Shown: in pieces, positions 16,339 to 26,975 of the stretch
How positions within the stretch are numbered: the first letter of the stretch is position 1
Layout of the letters: the number at the start of each line of letters is the position of its first letter
Notes under the pieces: model-generated
What the model was told of the DNA's origin: nothing
Database searches by the model: none
What the model saw: only the letters and a program-made list of their open reading frames with translations
Position numbers and translations under genes: made by a program
Source: Psychrosphaera haliotis
GTDB lineage: Bacteria > Pseudomonadota > Gammaproteobacteria > Enterobacterales > Alteromonadaceae
Direction: 5' to 3'
Length of the DNA: 64,000 nucleotides
NCBI RefSeq assembly: GCF_009728465.1
Contig: NZ_WOCD01000001.1
Location: forward strand, 558,001-622,000

Positions 16339-17028
16339 TTAAGCCGTTGTGTTTACGTTAGCAGTAACTTGGCGGTGCAGTATGTTTGCAAACTCTTCAG
16401 TGAAGTTAACATAACTTACTTCAAGTTTTTCTACACGGTGCGCAAAACTGTTATATGCAAGAACTGAAGGAATAGCGGCGAAAAGACCCATGGCCGTTGC
16501 TATTAGAGCTTCAGCGATACCTGGCGCAACCATGCTTAACGTTGCTTGTTGAACTTCACCTAATGCTAAGAATGCATTCATGATCCCCCAAACGGTACCA
16601 AATAGACCTATGTAAGGACTGATTGAACCAACCGACGCTAAAAAGCTTAAATGGCGTTCAAGGTCTTCAACTTCTCTGGAAAGGCGAACTCGCATGGCTC
16701 TATGCGTGCCTTCCAGATAAACTTGGGCTGTACCAATACTGCTTTTTTTAAGTCGAGCAAATTCTTTAAAGCCATCTTTAAATAAAGACTCTAGCCCGTC
16801 TACTGACTGGCGTGCTGTAATTTCACTGTATAGACGGCTAAGATCAACACCAGACCAAAACCTATCTTCAAACTTTTTAGTTTGCTTTTCTGCTTCTACT
16901 AATACCTTACGACGCTGAAATATAATAGTCCAAGAGCTAATAGACAAACCTAAAAGCGTAACCATGACCAACTTTACTATAAAGCTAGCTTCCCAAAATA
17001 ATCCCCAAAAACTAATTTCAGCTTGCAC
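16339..17028 (-). CDS. tolQ: Tol-Pal protein TolQ (ExbB/MotA family)
   Basis: TolQ is the polytopic inner-membrane motor protein that, with TolR, energises TolA. The 229-residue protein has a first membrane helix at residues 10-32 and two further ones in the C-terminal half, with the conserved GSISPYIGLFGTVWGIMNAF and GIAEALIATAMGLFAAIPSVL regions that line the proton path. Its start overlaps the end of ybgC by 11 bases, as in other tol-pal operons. Confidence 0.97.
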   Translation of the reverse strand: MQAEISFWGLFWEASFIVKLVMVTLLGLSISSWTIIFQRRKVLVEAEKQTKKFEDRFWSGVDLSRLYSEITARQSVDGLESLFKDGFKEFARLKKSSIGTAQVYLEGTHRAMRVRLSREVEDLERHLSFLASVGSISPYIGLFGTVWGIMNAFLALGEVQQATLSMVAPGIAEALIATAMGLFAAIPSVLAYNSFAHRVEKLEVSYVNFTEEFANILHRQVTANVNTTA

Positions 17029-17416
17029 TTTTTAACACCCCTAAAATTTCCGGCGGTATAACCTGAGGTTTACCTTTTTCCGAATTAATACAGGCAACAA
17101 TAACACAGGCTTCAAATACCGTGTCTTGTTGCTCATTTAAAATAACTTGTCTAAATTCAATCGACGCCCGCTTTAACTTCACAATTTCAGTTTTCACCAT
17201 TAGCGCTTGGTGCAAACGAGCAGGTAACTTAAAGCCAATTTCCATACTGGAAACTACAAAGCCTATATTCTGCTTAAGATAGACGTCTTGTTCAATACCT
17301 AATGAAAGTAAAAGTTCAGTTCTCGCCCGTTCACAGTATTTTAAGTAGTTTGCATGGTAGACAATACCACCTGCATCCGTATCTTCGTAGTACACTTTTA
17401 CTAAAAAATTAAACAC
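17018..17416 (-). CDS. ybgC: Tol-Pal associated acyl-CoA thioesterase YbgC
   Basis: YbgC is a cytoplasmic hotdog-fold thioesterase at the head of most tol-pal operons. The 132-residue protein has the signature VYYEDTDAGGIVYHANYLKY at residues 8-27 with the catalytic Asp and the conserved His. It acts on acyl-CoA or acyl carrier protein in relation to phospholipid synthesis (known of the family). First gene of the operon; no obvious promoter was picked out in the AT-rich upstream region. Confidence 0.96.
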   Translation of the reverse strand: MFNFLVKVYYEDTDAGGIVYHANYLKYCERARTELLLSLGIEQDVYLKQNIGFVVSSMEIGFKLPARLHQALMVKTEIVKLKRASIEFRQVILNEQQDTVFEACVIVACINSEKGKPQVIPPEILGVLKSAS

Positions 17417-17671
17417 GAGAACCCTTAATTAATATTTATTAAAATTAATTTTTATAATTACATCTGCATAATATGCATTTTTAATGAATATAAATCGATT
17501 TTTTTATTCAACCATTAATAATATTTAATTTGTTTAAAATACAACCAACGCAAACAAACCTTTGTAAAACCTATCATTTAACGCCAGTCTGTAACAAACC
17601 CACTAATTTTTTGTAATTTAACTAGCTATTCAGCATTAATAATTCTAATACCCAAAATCAAAAATTCTTGT

Positions 17672-17699
17672 TTGAAGTATTTACTCTAACTCCTATAAT
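17672..17699 (+). promoter_or_regulatory. Sigma-70 promoter of an orphan small RNA
   Basis: TTGAAG (-35) and a perfect TATAAT (-10) are 16 bases apart, followed by GCGCGC. There is no plus-strand gene downstream. The 255 bases upstream, between ybgC and this promoter, are AT-rich and show no gene. Confidence 0.65.
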
Positions 17700-17705
17700 G
17701 CGCGC

Positions 17706-17816
17706 ATCTTCTGAACACAACCTGTTCAGAGCGAAGAATTCATTTTCTTCTCCTATTCATGTTCCCTGGAATTTATTCCTTATTTCGCCCATTCACTTTG
17801 AATGGGCATTTTTTTT
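17706..17816 (+). ncRNA. Candidate small regulatory RNA
   Basis: A transcript of about 111 bases is predicted between the promoter above and a perfect intrinsic terminator. It would hold a 5' hairpin (17711-17729, seven-base arms CTGAACA/TGTTCAG), a second stem (17733-17750, GAAGAA/TTCTTC) and a terminator (17787-17807, eight-base arms GCCCATTC/GAATGGGC) followed by A and eight T. The U-rich tail suits Hfq binding. The flanking genes ybgC and ruvB are both on the other strand. An open frame starts inside but runs through the terminator and lacks a ribosome site, so it is not taken as coding. I do not recognise the RNA as a known family. Confidence 0.6.
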
Positions 17817-17873
17817 GCCTAAAATTTATTGAACCTTTAAATAACAATAAGTTCACTTTTTCTCGATGTATAA

Positions 17874-17903
17874 GCAAAAAAACGAGCCTAAGCCCGTTTT
17901 TCT
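17874..17903 (-). terminator. Intrinsic terminator of ruvCAB
   Basis: On the minus strand ACGGGC and GCTCGT pair around TTAG, followed by seven U. It lies 38 bases after the ruvB stop. Confidence 0.8.
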
Positions 17904-17941
17904 TTAAATCTAACAATTTTTACTCGCTCTGCATCAACACT

Positions 17942-18949
17942 TTAGTCAGTTGGCAAATCAAACCCCAAATGAGTATATGCCCGAGGAGACGCTATTCGTC
18001 CTCTTGGGGTACGTTGTAAAAAACCCTGCTGTATTAAGTACGGCTCAATAACATCTTCAATGGTGTCTCGCTCTTCACCTATGGCAGCAGCAATGTTGTC
18101 TAAGCCTACAGGACCACCGTCAAACTTTTCTATCATGGTCGTTAATAGCTTTTTGTCCATGTAGTCAAAGCCTTCACTATCAACATTGATCATATCAAGT
18201 GCCTGTTTGGCCGTTACATCATTAACAACACCTTCACTTTTTACGTCAGCAAAATCACGAACACGTCGTAGAAGTCGATTTGCAATTCGAGGTGTTCCTC
18301 GCGAACGACGCGCAACTTCAATGGCGGCACCTGGCGACATATCCATATTCAAACACGCGGCGCTACGTTCAACAATTCGTGCTAAATCTGCAACTTTATA
18401 AAACTCTAGTCGTTGAACAATACCAAAACGATCTCGCAGAGGTGACGTTAATGCACCCGCCCTTGTTGTTGCACCTATTAAGGTAAATGGTGGTAAGTCT
18501 AATTTGATTGAGCGCGCAGCTGGACCTTCACCAATCATGATATCTAGCTGATAGTCTTCCATTGCGGGATAAAGGATTTCTTCAACAACTGGACTGAGTC
18601 GGTGGATTTCATCGATAAACAGTACATCATTTTCTTCTAGGTTAGTAAGCAGTGCAGCTAAGTCCCCTGCTTTTTCTAATACAGGACCTGACGTTGTTTT
18701 TATACTTACGTCCATTTCATTAGCAACAATATTAGCCAATGTTGTTTTACCTAATCCTGGAGGGCCAAATATTAGTAAATGATCAAGTGCTTCGTTTCGG
18801 TTTCTAGCGGCCTGTATGAAGATTTCCATTTGGTTTTTAACTGTTGGCTGACCTTGATAATCAGACAACATTTTAGGTCGAATAGCGCGGTCAATAACCT
18901 CGTCTTCACCAAAGGATTCAGCGCCTACTAATCGATCTGCTTCTATCAT
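17942..18949 (-). CDS. ruvB: Holliday junction branch migration helicase RuvB
   Basis: RuvB is the hexameric AAA+ motor that drives branch migration with RuvA. The 335-residue protein has Walker A GPPGLGKT at residues 62-69, Walker B FIDEIHRL at 111-118, sensor residues in [21 protein letters not shown] (two parts), and the C-terminal winged helix with [17 protein letters not shown]. Length is typical. It follows ruvA by 15 bases and ends the ruvCAB unit. Confidence 0.98.
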   Translation of the reverse strand: MIEADRLVGAESFGEDEVIDRAIRPKMLSDYQGQPTVKNQMEIFIQAARNRNEALDHLLIFGPPGLGKTTLANIVANEMDVSIKTTSGPVLEKAGDLAALLTNLEENDVLFIDEIHRLSPVVEEILYPAMEDYQLDIMIGEGPAARSIKLDLPPFTLIGATTRAGALTSPLRDRFGIVQRLEFYKVADLARIVERSAACLNMDMSPGAAIEVARRSRGTPRIANRLLRRVRDFADVKSEGVVNDVTAKQALDMINVDSEGFDYMDKKLLTTMIEKFDGGPVGLDNIAAAIGEERDTIEDVIEPYLIQQGFLQRTPRGRIASPRAYTHLGFDLPTD

Positions 18950-18964
18950 TTCCTATCCTTTTTC

Positions 18965-19573
18965 TTAAAGCATGCTTTTAAGTGCATTTCTAATAACCAC
19001 TTCGCTATCGTCGCCATCTGAATACACCGCTTTAACAGACTTTTGAGCTTGTTGTGGCGAATAACCTAAAGACACTAAGGCTGAAACTGCGTCGTCCATG
19101 CCATTTGACTTTATGAGCGGCGACGCTGTACCTGCAACATTAGCTGGCAATGCACTAGGCGCCATATTTAATTCTTTAATGCGGTCTCGCATTTCAATTA
19201 ATAATCGTTCTGCTGTCTTCTTACCTACACCCGGTAATTTTACCAACGTTGTTACGTCATCATGCTCAACACATTGAACAAACTGTTCAGCTGTTAAACC
19301 TGACAAAATGGTTAAAGCTAGTTTAGGACCTACGCCATTAGCTTTTATTAACAGTCTAAACAGTGCGCGTTCTTGCTTTGAATTAAAACCATATAAAAGC
19401 TGAGCATCTTCACGAACAACAAAATGGGTAAATACGGTTGCAGTTTGACCTACTTCTGGTAATTCATAAAAGCTTGTAAGGGGAAGTTGTACTTCGTAAC
19501 CCACACCATTTACATCAATAAGTAAATCTGGGGCTTGTTTATCAACAACAGTTCCTAAAAGTCGACCAATCAT
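18965..19573 (-). CDS. ruvA: Holliday junction branch migration protein RuvA
   Basis: RuvA binds the four-way junction as a tetramer and recruits RuvB. The 202-residue protein has the N-terminal OB domain ([20 protein letters not shown]), two helix-hairpin-helix motifs ([17 protein letters not shown] and [18 protein letters not shown]) and the C-terminal RuvB-binding domain ([16 protein letters not shown]). A LexA-like box precedes it, as in E. coli, where ruvAB but not ruvC is SOS-induced. Confidence 0.98.
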   Translation of the reverse strand: MIGRLLGTVVDKQAPDLLIDVNGVGYEVQLPLTSFYELPEVGQTATVFTHFVVREDAQLLYGFNSKQERALFRLLIKANGVGPKLALTILSGLTAEQFVQCVEHDDVTTLVKLPGVGKKTAERLLIEMRDRIKELNMAPSALPANVAGTASPLIKSNGMDDAVSALVSLGYSPQQAQKSVKAVYSDGDDSEVVIRNALKSML

Positions 19574-19599
19574 AATCTTTACACTTCAATTTATAATAA

Positions 19600-19615
19600 C
19601 TGTAAATATACCCAG
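19600..19615 (-). promoter_or_regulatory. LexA-like box upstream of ruvA
   Basis: CTGGGTATATTTACAG on the minus strand keeps both CTG and CAG half-site ends at the proper distance and differs from the ideal SOS box at three inner positions. It lies 26 bases before the ruvA start, in the ruvC-ruvA gap. Confidence 0.55.
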
Positions 19616-19620
19616 TTATT

Positions 19621-20145
19621 TTATCTGCGTAAACGCCCGCGGACAGTTTTTTTCGCAACGCCGGCCATATTAATCAAACTTTGATTTGTATTTCCGTGAC
19701 AAATAGCAACGGCTAAGCCATCTGCAGCATCAGCTTGAGGTTTGCCAGATAACTTTAGGATTTGTTGAACCATATGCTGAACTTGAGATTTATCAGCGGC
19801 TCCGGTTCCCACTACAGCTTGTTTGATTTGGCGAGCTGAGTATTCAAACACGGGCAGATCAGCTTGTGTTGCAGCAACGATAGCGGCGCCTCGAGCTTGG
19901 CCTAGCTTTAATGCTGAATCTGGGTTGTGAGCTAAAAATACTTGTTCAATGGCAAAGGTGGTAGGTTGATATTGTTGAATGATTTCAGCAAGACCATTAA
20001 AAATAGTATTTAGTTTAATAGAAAGATCGGCGTCAGGTGTGCGGATACAACCGCTACCTAAATAGGCAAACTTAGCACCTTGTTGCTGCACGATACCGTA
20101 ACCGGTTATTCGTGAGCCAGGGTCAATACCAAGGATCACTGACAT
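19621..20145 (-). CDS. ruvC: Crossover junction endodeoxyribonuclease RuvC
   Basis: RuvC cuts Holliday junctions symmetrically. The 174-residue protein shows the catalytic acidic residues of the RNase H-like fold: [12 protein letters not shown] (Asp7), [11 protein letters not shown] (Glu66 region), and [12 protein letters not shown] near residues 138-149. Length is typical. It is 47 bases upstream of ruvA on the same strand and is preceded by the aspS terminator. Confidence 0.98.
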   Translation of the reverse strand: MSVILGIDPGSRITGYGIVQQQGAKFAYLGSGCIRTPDADLSIKLNTIFNGLAEIIQQYQPTTFAIEQVFLAHNPDSALKLGQARGAAIVAATQADLPVFEYSARQIKQAVVGTGAADKSQVQHMVQQILKLSGKPQADAADGLAVAICHGNTNQSLINMAGVAKKTVRGRLRR

Positions 20146-20157
20146 TTATATTTCCTT

Positions 20158-20188
20158 TAAAAAAATAGGCACTTACAAAGAAGTGCCT
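20158..20188 (-). terminator. Intrinsic terminator of aspS
   Basis: On the minus strand AGGCACTT and AAGTGCCT pair around a six-base loop and are followed by A and a U-run. It separates aspS from ruvC, so ruvC needs its own promoter. Confidence 0.8.
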
Positions 20189-20268
20189 AATCTTTAATTT
20201 ACTTATGGTTTGCTTACTTACTAGAGGAGCCTAATAAAGTAAGTACACCTTTAAGCTAACTATATTAG

Positions 20269-22044
20269 TTACTCAGCTGCAGGCACTTCTTTTGCCACAA
20301 CTTGAATACCTAAGTCAGCCAGCTGTTCTTCGTTCGCAAAACCTGGTGCTGAAGTAAGAGGACAAGCAGCCGTCGACGTTTTAGGGAATGCCATCACGTC
20401 TCTGATTGAGTCAGCACCAACCATCAGCATAACCATACGGTCTAAACCAAATGCTAATCCTGCATGCGGTGGAGCACCATATTGTAATGCGTCCAATAAG
20501 AAGCCAAACTTCTCTTTAGCTTCTTCATCACTAATACCTAATAACTTAAATACTTCGGCTTGCATGTCTTGGTTGTGGATACGAACTGAACCACCGCCTA
20601 ACTCACAACCATTAAGTACCATATCATAAGCATCTGAAATCGCATTAACTGGGTTTGCAGCTAATTCTGCTGGTGTCATATTGCTTGGTGCAGTAAATGG
20701 GTGATGCAGTGGTGTAAGCGCACCGCTTTCTAATTCTTCAAACATTGGGAAGTCAACAACCCATAACGGCGCCCACTTGTCTTCAACTAAGCCAAAGTCT
20801 TCGCCTAGCTTAAGTCTTAATGCACCTAACGCGTCTGTTACTGTGTTGTAAGTATCAGAACCGAATAATAAAATGTCACCATCTTTAGCGTTTGTACGCT
20901 CAAGGATTTGTGCTGCTACTTCTGCATTTAGGAATTTAACGATTGGTGACTGCAAACCTTCAAGGCCAGCAGCTACGTCGTTTACTTTGATCCACGCCAT
21001 ACCTTTAGCGCCATACTTTCCAACAAACTCAGTATAACCATCAATGTTCTTACGAGTCATAGATGCACCACCTGGTACATTTATAACTGCAACACGACCT
21101 TTTTCATCGTTCGCAGGTCCGCTGAATACTTTAAAGTCTACGTCTTTTAGGATATCCGCTACGTCAACTAACTCTAATGGGTTACGAAGGTCAGGTTTAT
21201 CTGAACCAAAACGACGCATCGCTTCTGCATAAGTCATCGACGGGAACTCGCCAAGATCTACAGATAACAACTCGTTGAATACTGAACGAACCATTTTTTC
21301 AGTTAAAGACATAACATCTTTACCAGACATAAACGTAGTTTCGATATCTATTTGAGTAAATTCTGGCTGACGGTCAGCACGTAAATCTTCATCTCGGAAA
21401 CACTTAACAATTTGGTAATAACGGTCAAAACCAGCAACCATCAACAATTGTTTAAACAACTGTGGCGATTGAGGAAGTGCAAAAAATTGACCTTTGTGAG
21501 TACGACTTGGTACTAAGTAATCACGAGCACCTTCTGGTGTCGCTTTAGTTAGAATTGGTGTTTCGATATCTAAAAATGCATTGTCATCTAAGAAACGACG
21601 AACGGCACTTGTCACCTTTGAACGGAACTGAAGACGTTGGTTCATTACAGGACGACGTAGGTCTAAATAACGGTAGCGTAAACGAGCTTCTTCAGAGTTT
21701 TCTTGGTTGAAGTCAAGCGGAAGTGGTGCAGATGCATTTAGAATAGTTAAGTCTTTAACGTATAATTCAACTTCACCCGTTGCCATGTCTTTATTAACTT
21801 GGCTATCAGGACGAGCGCGAACGATACCAGTAATAGAAATACAGAATTCATTTCTTAGTTTATTGGCTGCATCAAAAATTGCAGTTTCGTCTGGATCAAT
21901 AACGGCTTGAACAACACCTTCACGATCACGCATATCAATAAATATTAGGCCGCCTAAGTCACGACGCTTGTTAACCCAACCACATAAAGTAACTTCTTGA
22001 TCAACTAAACTCTTGTTAAGTTGACCACAATAATGAGAACGCAT
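20269..22044 (-). CDS. aspS: Aspartate--tRNA ligase
   Basis: The class II synthetase charges tRNA-Asp in the cytoplasm. The 591-residue protein has the N-terminal OB-fold anticodon-binding domain ([23 protein letters not shown] in parts), class II motif 2 ([18 protein letters not shown] in parts) and motif 3 ([13 protein letters not shown]), with the bacterial GAD insertion. The start [10 protein letters not shown] is chosen by similarity to the family; a Met ten codons upstream lacks support. Confidence 0.97.
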   Translation of the reverse strand: MRSHYCGQLNKSLVDQEVTLCGWVNKRRDLGGLIFIDMRDREGVVQAVIDPDETAIFDAANKLRNEFCISITGIVRARPDSQVNKDMATGEVELYVKDLTILNASAPLPLDFNQENSEEARLRYRYLDLRRPVMNQRLQFRSKVTSAVRRFLDDNAFLDIETPILTKATPEGARDYLVPSRTHKGQFFALPQSPQLFKQLLMVAGFDRYYQIVKCFRDEDLRADRQPEFTQIDIETTFMSGKDVMSLTEKMVRSVFNELLSVDLGEFPSMTYAEAMRRFGSDKPDLRNPLELVDVADILKDVDFKVFSGPANDEKGRVAVINVPGGASMTRKNIDGYTEFVGKYGAKGMAWIKVNDVAAGLEGLQSPIVKFLNAEVAAQILERTNAKDGDILLFGSDTYNTVTDALGALRLKLGEDFGLVEDKWAPLWVVDFPMFEELESGALTPLHHPFTAPSNMTPAELAANPVNAISDAYDMVLNGCELGGGSVRIHNQDMQAEVFKLLGISDEEAKEKFGFLLDALQYGAPPHAGLAFGLDRMVMLMVGADSIRDVMAFPKTSTAACPLTSAPGFANEEQLADLGIQVVAKEVPAAE

Positions 22045-22137
22045 ATATAACCTATTGGAGTCTGAATTAAACATCGCTCTAGTAGAATTAGAGCAATATT
22101 AATATGAATAGAAATTGGCGATTATTATAAGGATTTG

Positions 22138-22168
22138 AAAGGCAATGTCACCGATTGAAATTGCCTTT
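22138..22168 (-). terminator. Hairpin downstream of the diguanylate cyclase gene
   Basis: Nine-base arms AAAGGCAAT and ATTGCCTTT surround a 13-base loop, eight bases after the stop codon. No strong U-run follows, so termination may be partial and could also act on aspS leader transcription. Confidence 0.45.
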
Positions 22169-22175
22169 ATTTAAA

Positions 22176-25085
22176 TTAACTAGATATAGAGCTGGTGTCG
22201 GCAAATTGATAACTATTTTTACCATTCGCCTTAACTGCGTACATGGCGTCATCGGCAGCTTTAATTAAAACCGTGGCATCGTGACCGTTCTGAGGATACT
22301 TGGCAATGCCAATAGACACACCCACATTAACCGTTGCCCGTGAAAGTACAAATGGATCGCTTAAGTCAGCAATAATTTTTTCGGCTACTTTAGCGGCTTG
22401 ATTACTCTCATTTAGATTAGTTGCCAACATAACAAACTCGTCACCGCCAAATCGTGCGACTGTGTCGGAGTTTCGGCTGAGAGATAGCAGGCGCTCACTT
22501 ATTTGAATTAGCAGTTCATCACCAACATCATGTCCAAAGGTGTCATTAACTTCTTTAAAACCATCTAAATCCAAAAATAAGATAGCAATATTTTTGTTAT
22601 TCCTTGAGTGATGTGACATCGCTTGTTTCAGCCTATCAATAAGCAGTGAGCGGTTAGGCAAGCCCGTCATTGGATCGTGTGAGGCTAGATGTCGAAGCTT
22701 TTGCTCCGCTTTTTCTCTCAGTAAAATTTCACTTTTTAAGCGTCGATTCCAAATCAAAATCGCTAAAATAATAATTGACGCTATACCTACAAAAATACTG
22801 ATATTTCGCCAGTACACTTCTGATTTTATACCTGCTACAACATCGACCTTGTGCCAACGTTTAAGGATATTTTCAATATCTTCCTTTGACATGGCCTGGA
22901 CTACTTTTTCCATAATACGGCCTTGCACACTTAGTGATTTTTTAACACCTATGTGAGCATTATCACTACCTAAATCATCAAAAACATGAATTTTAAACTG
23001 TTGTAAGGAGTTATCTTGTAAGTATTGAGCCGATACAGGCATTAAGTCTAATATGCCATCAATCAGACCAGCTTTTAATAGCTCTTGAGCTTCATCAAAA
23101 TCCTTCACAACATGGATGATAATTTGAGGATATTTGTCATGAATGTCTTTAATTATTTGATAGCCTTGAATAATTGCAAGACGCTTACCATAAAACTTTT
23201 TAATACTTCCAACATTATCAATTGACTTGTGAGTAATCACTGACCAAGGAGTACGCCAATAGGCAGTGGTAAAATGTGCAAAGGCCCTGCGGTCATCTGA
23301 CGCCGTAATATTGGCAACAATATCTACTTTTTCATCTTTAAAGTCTTGATATAACTCTTCCCAGGTCGGGTAGATCTTAAATTCATAGGTTTGTCCCGTT
23401 AAACGGGTCGCTAAGTCAAACATATCTCGACTTATACCTGAAACCTCACCGTCATCGTCAACAAACTCATAAGGTTTCCAATCTTCAACAATTGCGACGG
23501 TCATATTAGGGTTTTCAACTAACCAAGCTTTTTCGTCCGTTGTTAAATTGAACTTGCTTTTTTTAGTTCCAAAATAACGATCAGGAATTTCAGTTATCCA
23601 ACGGTTTTCTATTTCAACTAATTCTTGCTCTGATATCAGATCAAATCCATCATTTATCTTTCTAATTAGTGATTTATCTTGATTTGATACTAGCGAGTAT
23701 ATTTTTGACTCATATTCAACATCTTTAACTTGGTGGAAGCGGTCGGAAATACTATTTTCTTCAAGGCGTTTGTTTGCCATTTGGCTAGCTACAACAAAAC
23801 CGGCTATTTTACCTTGAATGGCCGCATTTATAGCATCGTCCAAACTATCAAAAAACTGAATATTAATATTTGGATAACTAGCTTTAAATTGCTGCTGATA
23901 TGGCGAATCTTTGTAGAGCCCGATGGTTTCCCCATTTAATTGCTCAACGGACTTTTCAAAATCGTACTTATCGTAAATAAATAAATGAGAGAAAGTAGAA
24001 TAGAGATGTTTGGCTCGTGGCAAACCAGAGTTGGTAGCCATACTCTCAGGGTAACCAATATGAACATTGGTAGCTCCCTCTTTTAATGACTTCATTGATA
24101 AATTAGCAGTGTTCGGAACAAATTTTATTTTTGTTTTCGTTTTATTCGACCATAACTTCCACATATCAACAAATAAACCAACGGGTGTACCATCGGCATT
24201 TACACCCATAAACGGTTTTGCGCCAACGGATAAACTTAGCAGTAAGGCGCCTTCCGATTCTCTTTTGGCAAACCACTTGTTATAGATCTCTTGGCGTTCT
24301 TCCAGCGTTATAATGTCAAAGCCAGCGTTAAGCCGGTTTAATAAGCGTATATCCCCTTTTTTTACGGCGATTTGAGTCTTTATTTCACCAATATTTACAC
24401 TTTTAAATGCAGGAAAAAGATCATTAATGCGCTGATAGTCTTCATATCTAAAGGCAAAAAAGTCATATGATACAAAACTTTTTACTTCGCCGTTATAAAT
24501 ACCATCGAGCAAGTCTGACCAATTTTCGTAGTACCTAAACGAAATATTAGCATTCTTGTTTGTAATTAATTGACTAAGGTTTGTAGGTCTTATTGCTCCC
24601 ATAAGGAACGGTTCCAGCTCTTCTAATCCGGAAACCATTTGTAAATCTTTATGGACATATATATTAATTGGAGTTGAGTAGATGTCATGACCGAAGTCAA
24701 ATAGATCTACCCGCTCCTCTCTAATTGCTATAGCTGAGTGGACATCCACAGTTTGATTTACAAGATTTAATTCAGTCTCAGACCAGTTAGAAGTCACAAA
24801 CTCGATTTTCTGGTTATTCTTCTTTGACCAAAGCTCCCACAAATCAACAACTAATCCGGTTGGTTTACCTTTATCAACATATTGGTATGGCAAGAGATCA
24901 TTCGCAACGGCTATCTTAATCACATCATACTGTGGCTGCTTTTGCGACTTAAACTGCTTTGTTGCGTTTGCACTAGGGGACATTGTCGAATTAGTGCTTG
25001 AAAATGCGAAAGCATTGTTGCCAAATGTTAAAAAACAGGCAAACAAACAAGTAAAGCGTAGCATCCTGACTAAAAACGACTTCAT
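22176..25085 (-). CDS. Diguanylate cyclase with three SBP_bac_3 sensor domains
   Basis: The 969-residue protein is a membrane sensor that would make c-di-GMP. It begins with a signal peptide (MKSFLVRMLRFTCLFACFLTF, then NNAFA). Three periplasmic solute-binding type 3 domains follow in tandem, each opening with a strand and a PY/PF-type motif (VANDLLPYQYVDKGKPTGLVVDLWELWS in parts, VGAKPFMGVNADGTPVGLFVDMWKLW in parts, VAIVEDWKPYEFVDDDGEVSGISRDMF in parts). Then come one membrane helix (IFVGIASIIILAILIW) and a C-terminal GGDEF domain with ARFGGDEF about 90 residues from the end. Starts up to 17 codons earlier are possible; the signal peptide favours this one. No EAL domain is present. Ligand unknown. 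Confidence 0.93.
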   Translation of the reverse strand: MKSFLVRMLRFTCLFACFLTFGNNAFAFSSTNSTMSPSANATKQFKSQKQPQYDVIKIAVANDLLPYQYVDKGKPTGLVVDLWELWSKKNNQKIEFVTSNWSETELNLVNQTVDVHSAIAIREERVDLFDFGHDIYSTPINIYVHKDLQMVSGLEELEPFLMGAIRPTNLSQLITNKNANISFRYYENWSDLLDGIYNGEVKSFVSYDFFAFRYEDYQRINDLFPAFKSVNIGEIKTQIAVKKGDIRLLNRLNAGFDIITLEERQEIYNKWFAKRESEGALLLSLSVGAKPFMGVNADGTPVGLFVDMWKLWSNKTKTKIKFVPNTANLSMKSLKEGATNVHIGYPESMATNSGLPRAKHLYSTFSHLFIYDKYDFEKSVEQLNGETIGLYKDSPYQQQFKASYPNINIQFFDSLDDAINAAIQGKIAGFVVASQMANKRLEENSISDRFHQVKDVEYESKIYSLVSNQDKSLIRKINDGFDLISEQELVEIENRWITEIPDRYFGTKKSKFNLTTDEKAWLVENPNMTVAIVEDWKPYEFVDDDGEVSGISRDMFDLATRLTGQTYEFKIYPTWEELYQDFKDEKVDIVANITASDDRRAFAHFTTAYWRTPWSVITHKSIDNVGSIKKFYGKRLAIIQGYQIIKDIHDKYPQIIIHVVKDFDEAQELLKAGLIDGILDLMPVSAQYLQDNSLQQFKIHVFDDLGSDNAHIGVKKSLSVQGRIMEKVVQAMSKEDIENILKRWHKVDVVAGIKSEVYWRNISIFVGIASIIILAILIWNRRLKSEILLREKAEQKLRHLASHDPMTGLPNRSLLIDRLKQAMSHHSRNNKNIAILFLDLDGFKEVNDTFGHDVGDELLIQISERLLSLSRNSDTVARFGGDEFVMLATNLNESNQAAKVAEKIIADLSDPFVLSRATVNVGVSIGIAKYPQNGHDATVLIKAADDAMYAVKANGKNSYQFADTSSISS

Positions 25086-25206
25086 TGGTGATAGGAATCT
25101 TATTAAGTTATTATTATAATGGTCCATGAACGGCATAGTTGTAACAAATTTTTACAAACAAACCAAGTTTATTTTTTCATCAACCCGTTACTAGCGCCAC
25201 CCTTAA

Positions 25207-25968
<762 letters not shown>

Positions 25969-25997
25969 TGTGTAATTAAAAGTGAATCACAACACGC

Positions 25998-26966
25998 ATG
26001 ACTGATATTTTTAATAATTTCTACGCTCAAATTGCTCAGAATAAACTCTCCCATTGGCTAGAGTCTCTTCCTAAGCAATTAAACCACTGGCATAGTTCAA
26101 ATCTCCACGGCGAATATAAGCAATGGATGAAAAACATTGACCTTCTTCCGCCAGTTGAGCCTGAAACTTTAAATTTATCCACTAGTGTTTCAGTTTCAAC
26201 GACTCAATCGTTACCTCCTGGTTTTGATAAAAAAACCACTCATCATTTAATGCAGTTAAAACCATGGCGAAAAGGTCCTTATCACCTGCATGGTATTGAT
26301 GTTGATACTGAATGGCGTTCTGACTTCAAATGGGATCGCCTAGCCCCTCATATTTCCGATTTAACTGACCGATACGTTTTAGATGTTGGTTGTGGCAGTG
26401 GCTACCATTTATGGAGAATGAAAGGAGCCGGTGCTAAGTTTGTTGTAGGAATTGATCCTACCCAGTTATTTTTCGCTCAATTCATGGCTGTACAGCACTT
26501 TATGCAAGAGCCTAGCGTTAACTTATTACCGCTAGGTATTGATGACCTTCCACCATTAAAGTCTTTTGATACGGTATTTTCCATGGGCGTTTTGTACCAC
26601 AGAAAATCACCAATGGACTTTTTACAGCAACTTAAAGCGCAATTAGTTAAGGGTGGTGAGCTCATACTTGAAACCTTAATTATTGAAGGTGATGAGAACA
26701 CAGTTTTAGTGCCTGATGACCGTTACGCTAAAATGCGCAATGTTTGGTTTATTCCAAGTGCAAAAGCGTTAGAGGGTTGGCTTAAGAAAGTAGGTTTTAG
26801 CAATATTCGCCTCGTTAACATAGACCAAACGACGTTAGATGAGCAACGAAAAACCGACTGGATAGATACCGAATCATTAGAAGATTTCCTAGATCCAAAT
26901 GACCCCAATAAAACTATAGAGGGTTATCCCGCTCCTCTTCGCGCTATTTTTGTCGCGAACGCTTAA
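25998..26966 (+). CDS. cmoB: tRNA U34 carboxymethyltransferase CmoB
   Basis: CmoB transfers the carboxymethyl group of carboxy-SAM to 5-hydroxyuridine at tRNA position 34, giving cmo5U. The 322-residue protein has the family-specific [21 protein letters not shown] (two parts) before the methyltransferase core, and [13 protein letters not shown] at residues 129-141. It sits directly after cmoA and nine bases before a LysR-type gene. Confidence 0.97.
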   Translation: MTDIFNNFYAQIAQNKLSHWLESLPKQLNHWHSSNLHGEYKQWMKNIDLLPPVEPETLNLSTSVSVSTTQSLPPGFDKKTTHHLMQLKPWRKGPYHLHGIDVDTEWRSDFKWDRLAPHISDLTDRYVLDVGCGSGYHLWRMKGAGAKFVVGIDPTQLFFAQFMAVQHFMQEPSVNLLPLGIDDLPPLKSFDTVFSMGVLYHRKSPMDFLQQLKAQLVKGGELILETLIIEGDENTVLVPDDRYAKMRNVWFIPSAKALEGWLKKVGFSNIRLVNIDQTTLDEQRKTDWIDTESLEDFLDPNDPNKTIEGYPAPLRAIFVANA

Positions 26967-26975
26967 GGAAAACCA

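Noticed and set aside
17759-18019. Plus-strand frame starting inside the small RNA
   Set aside because: It runs through a perfect terminator and then antisense to ruvB; no ribosome site.
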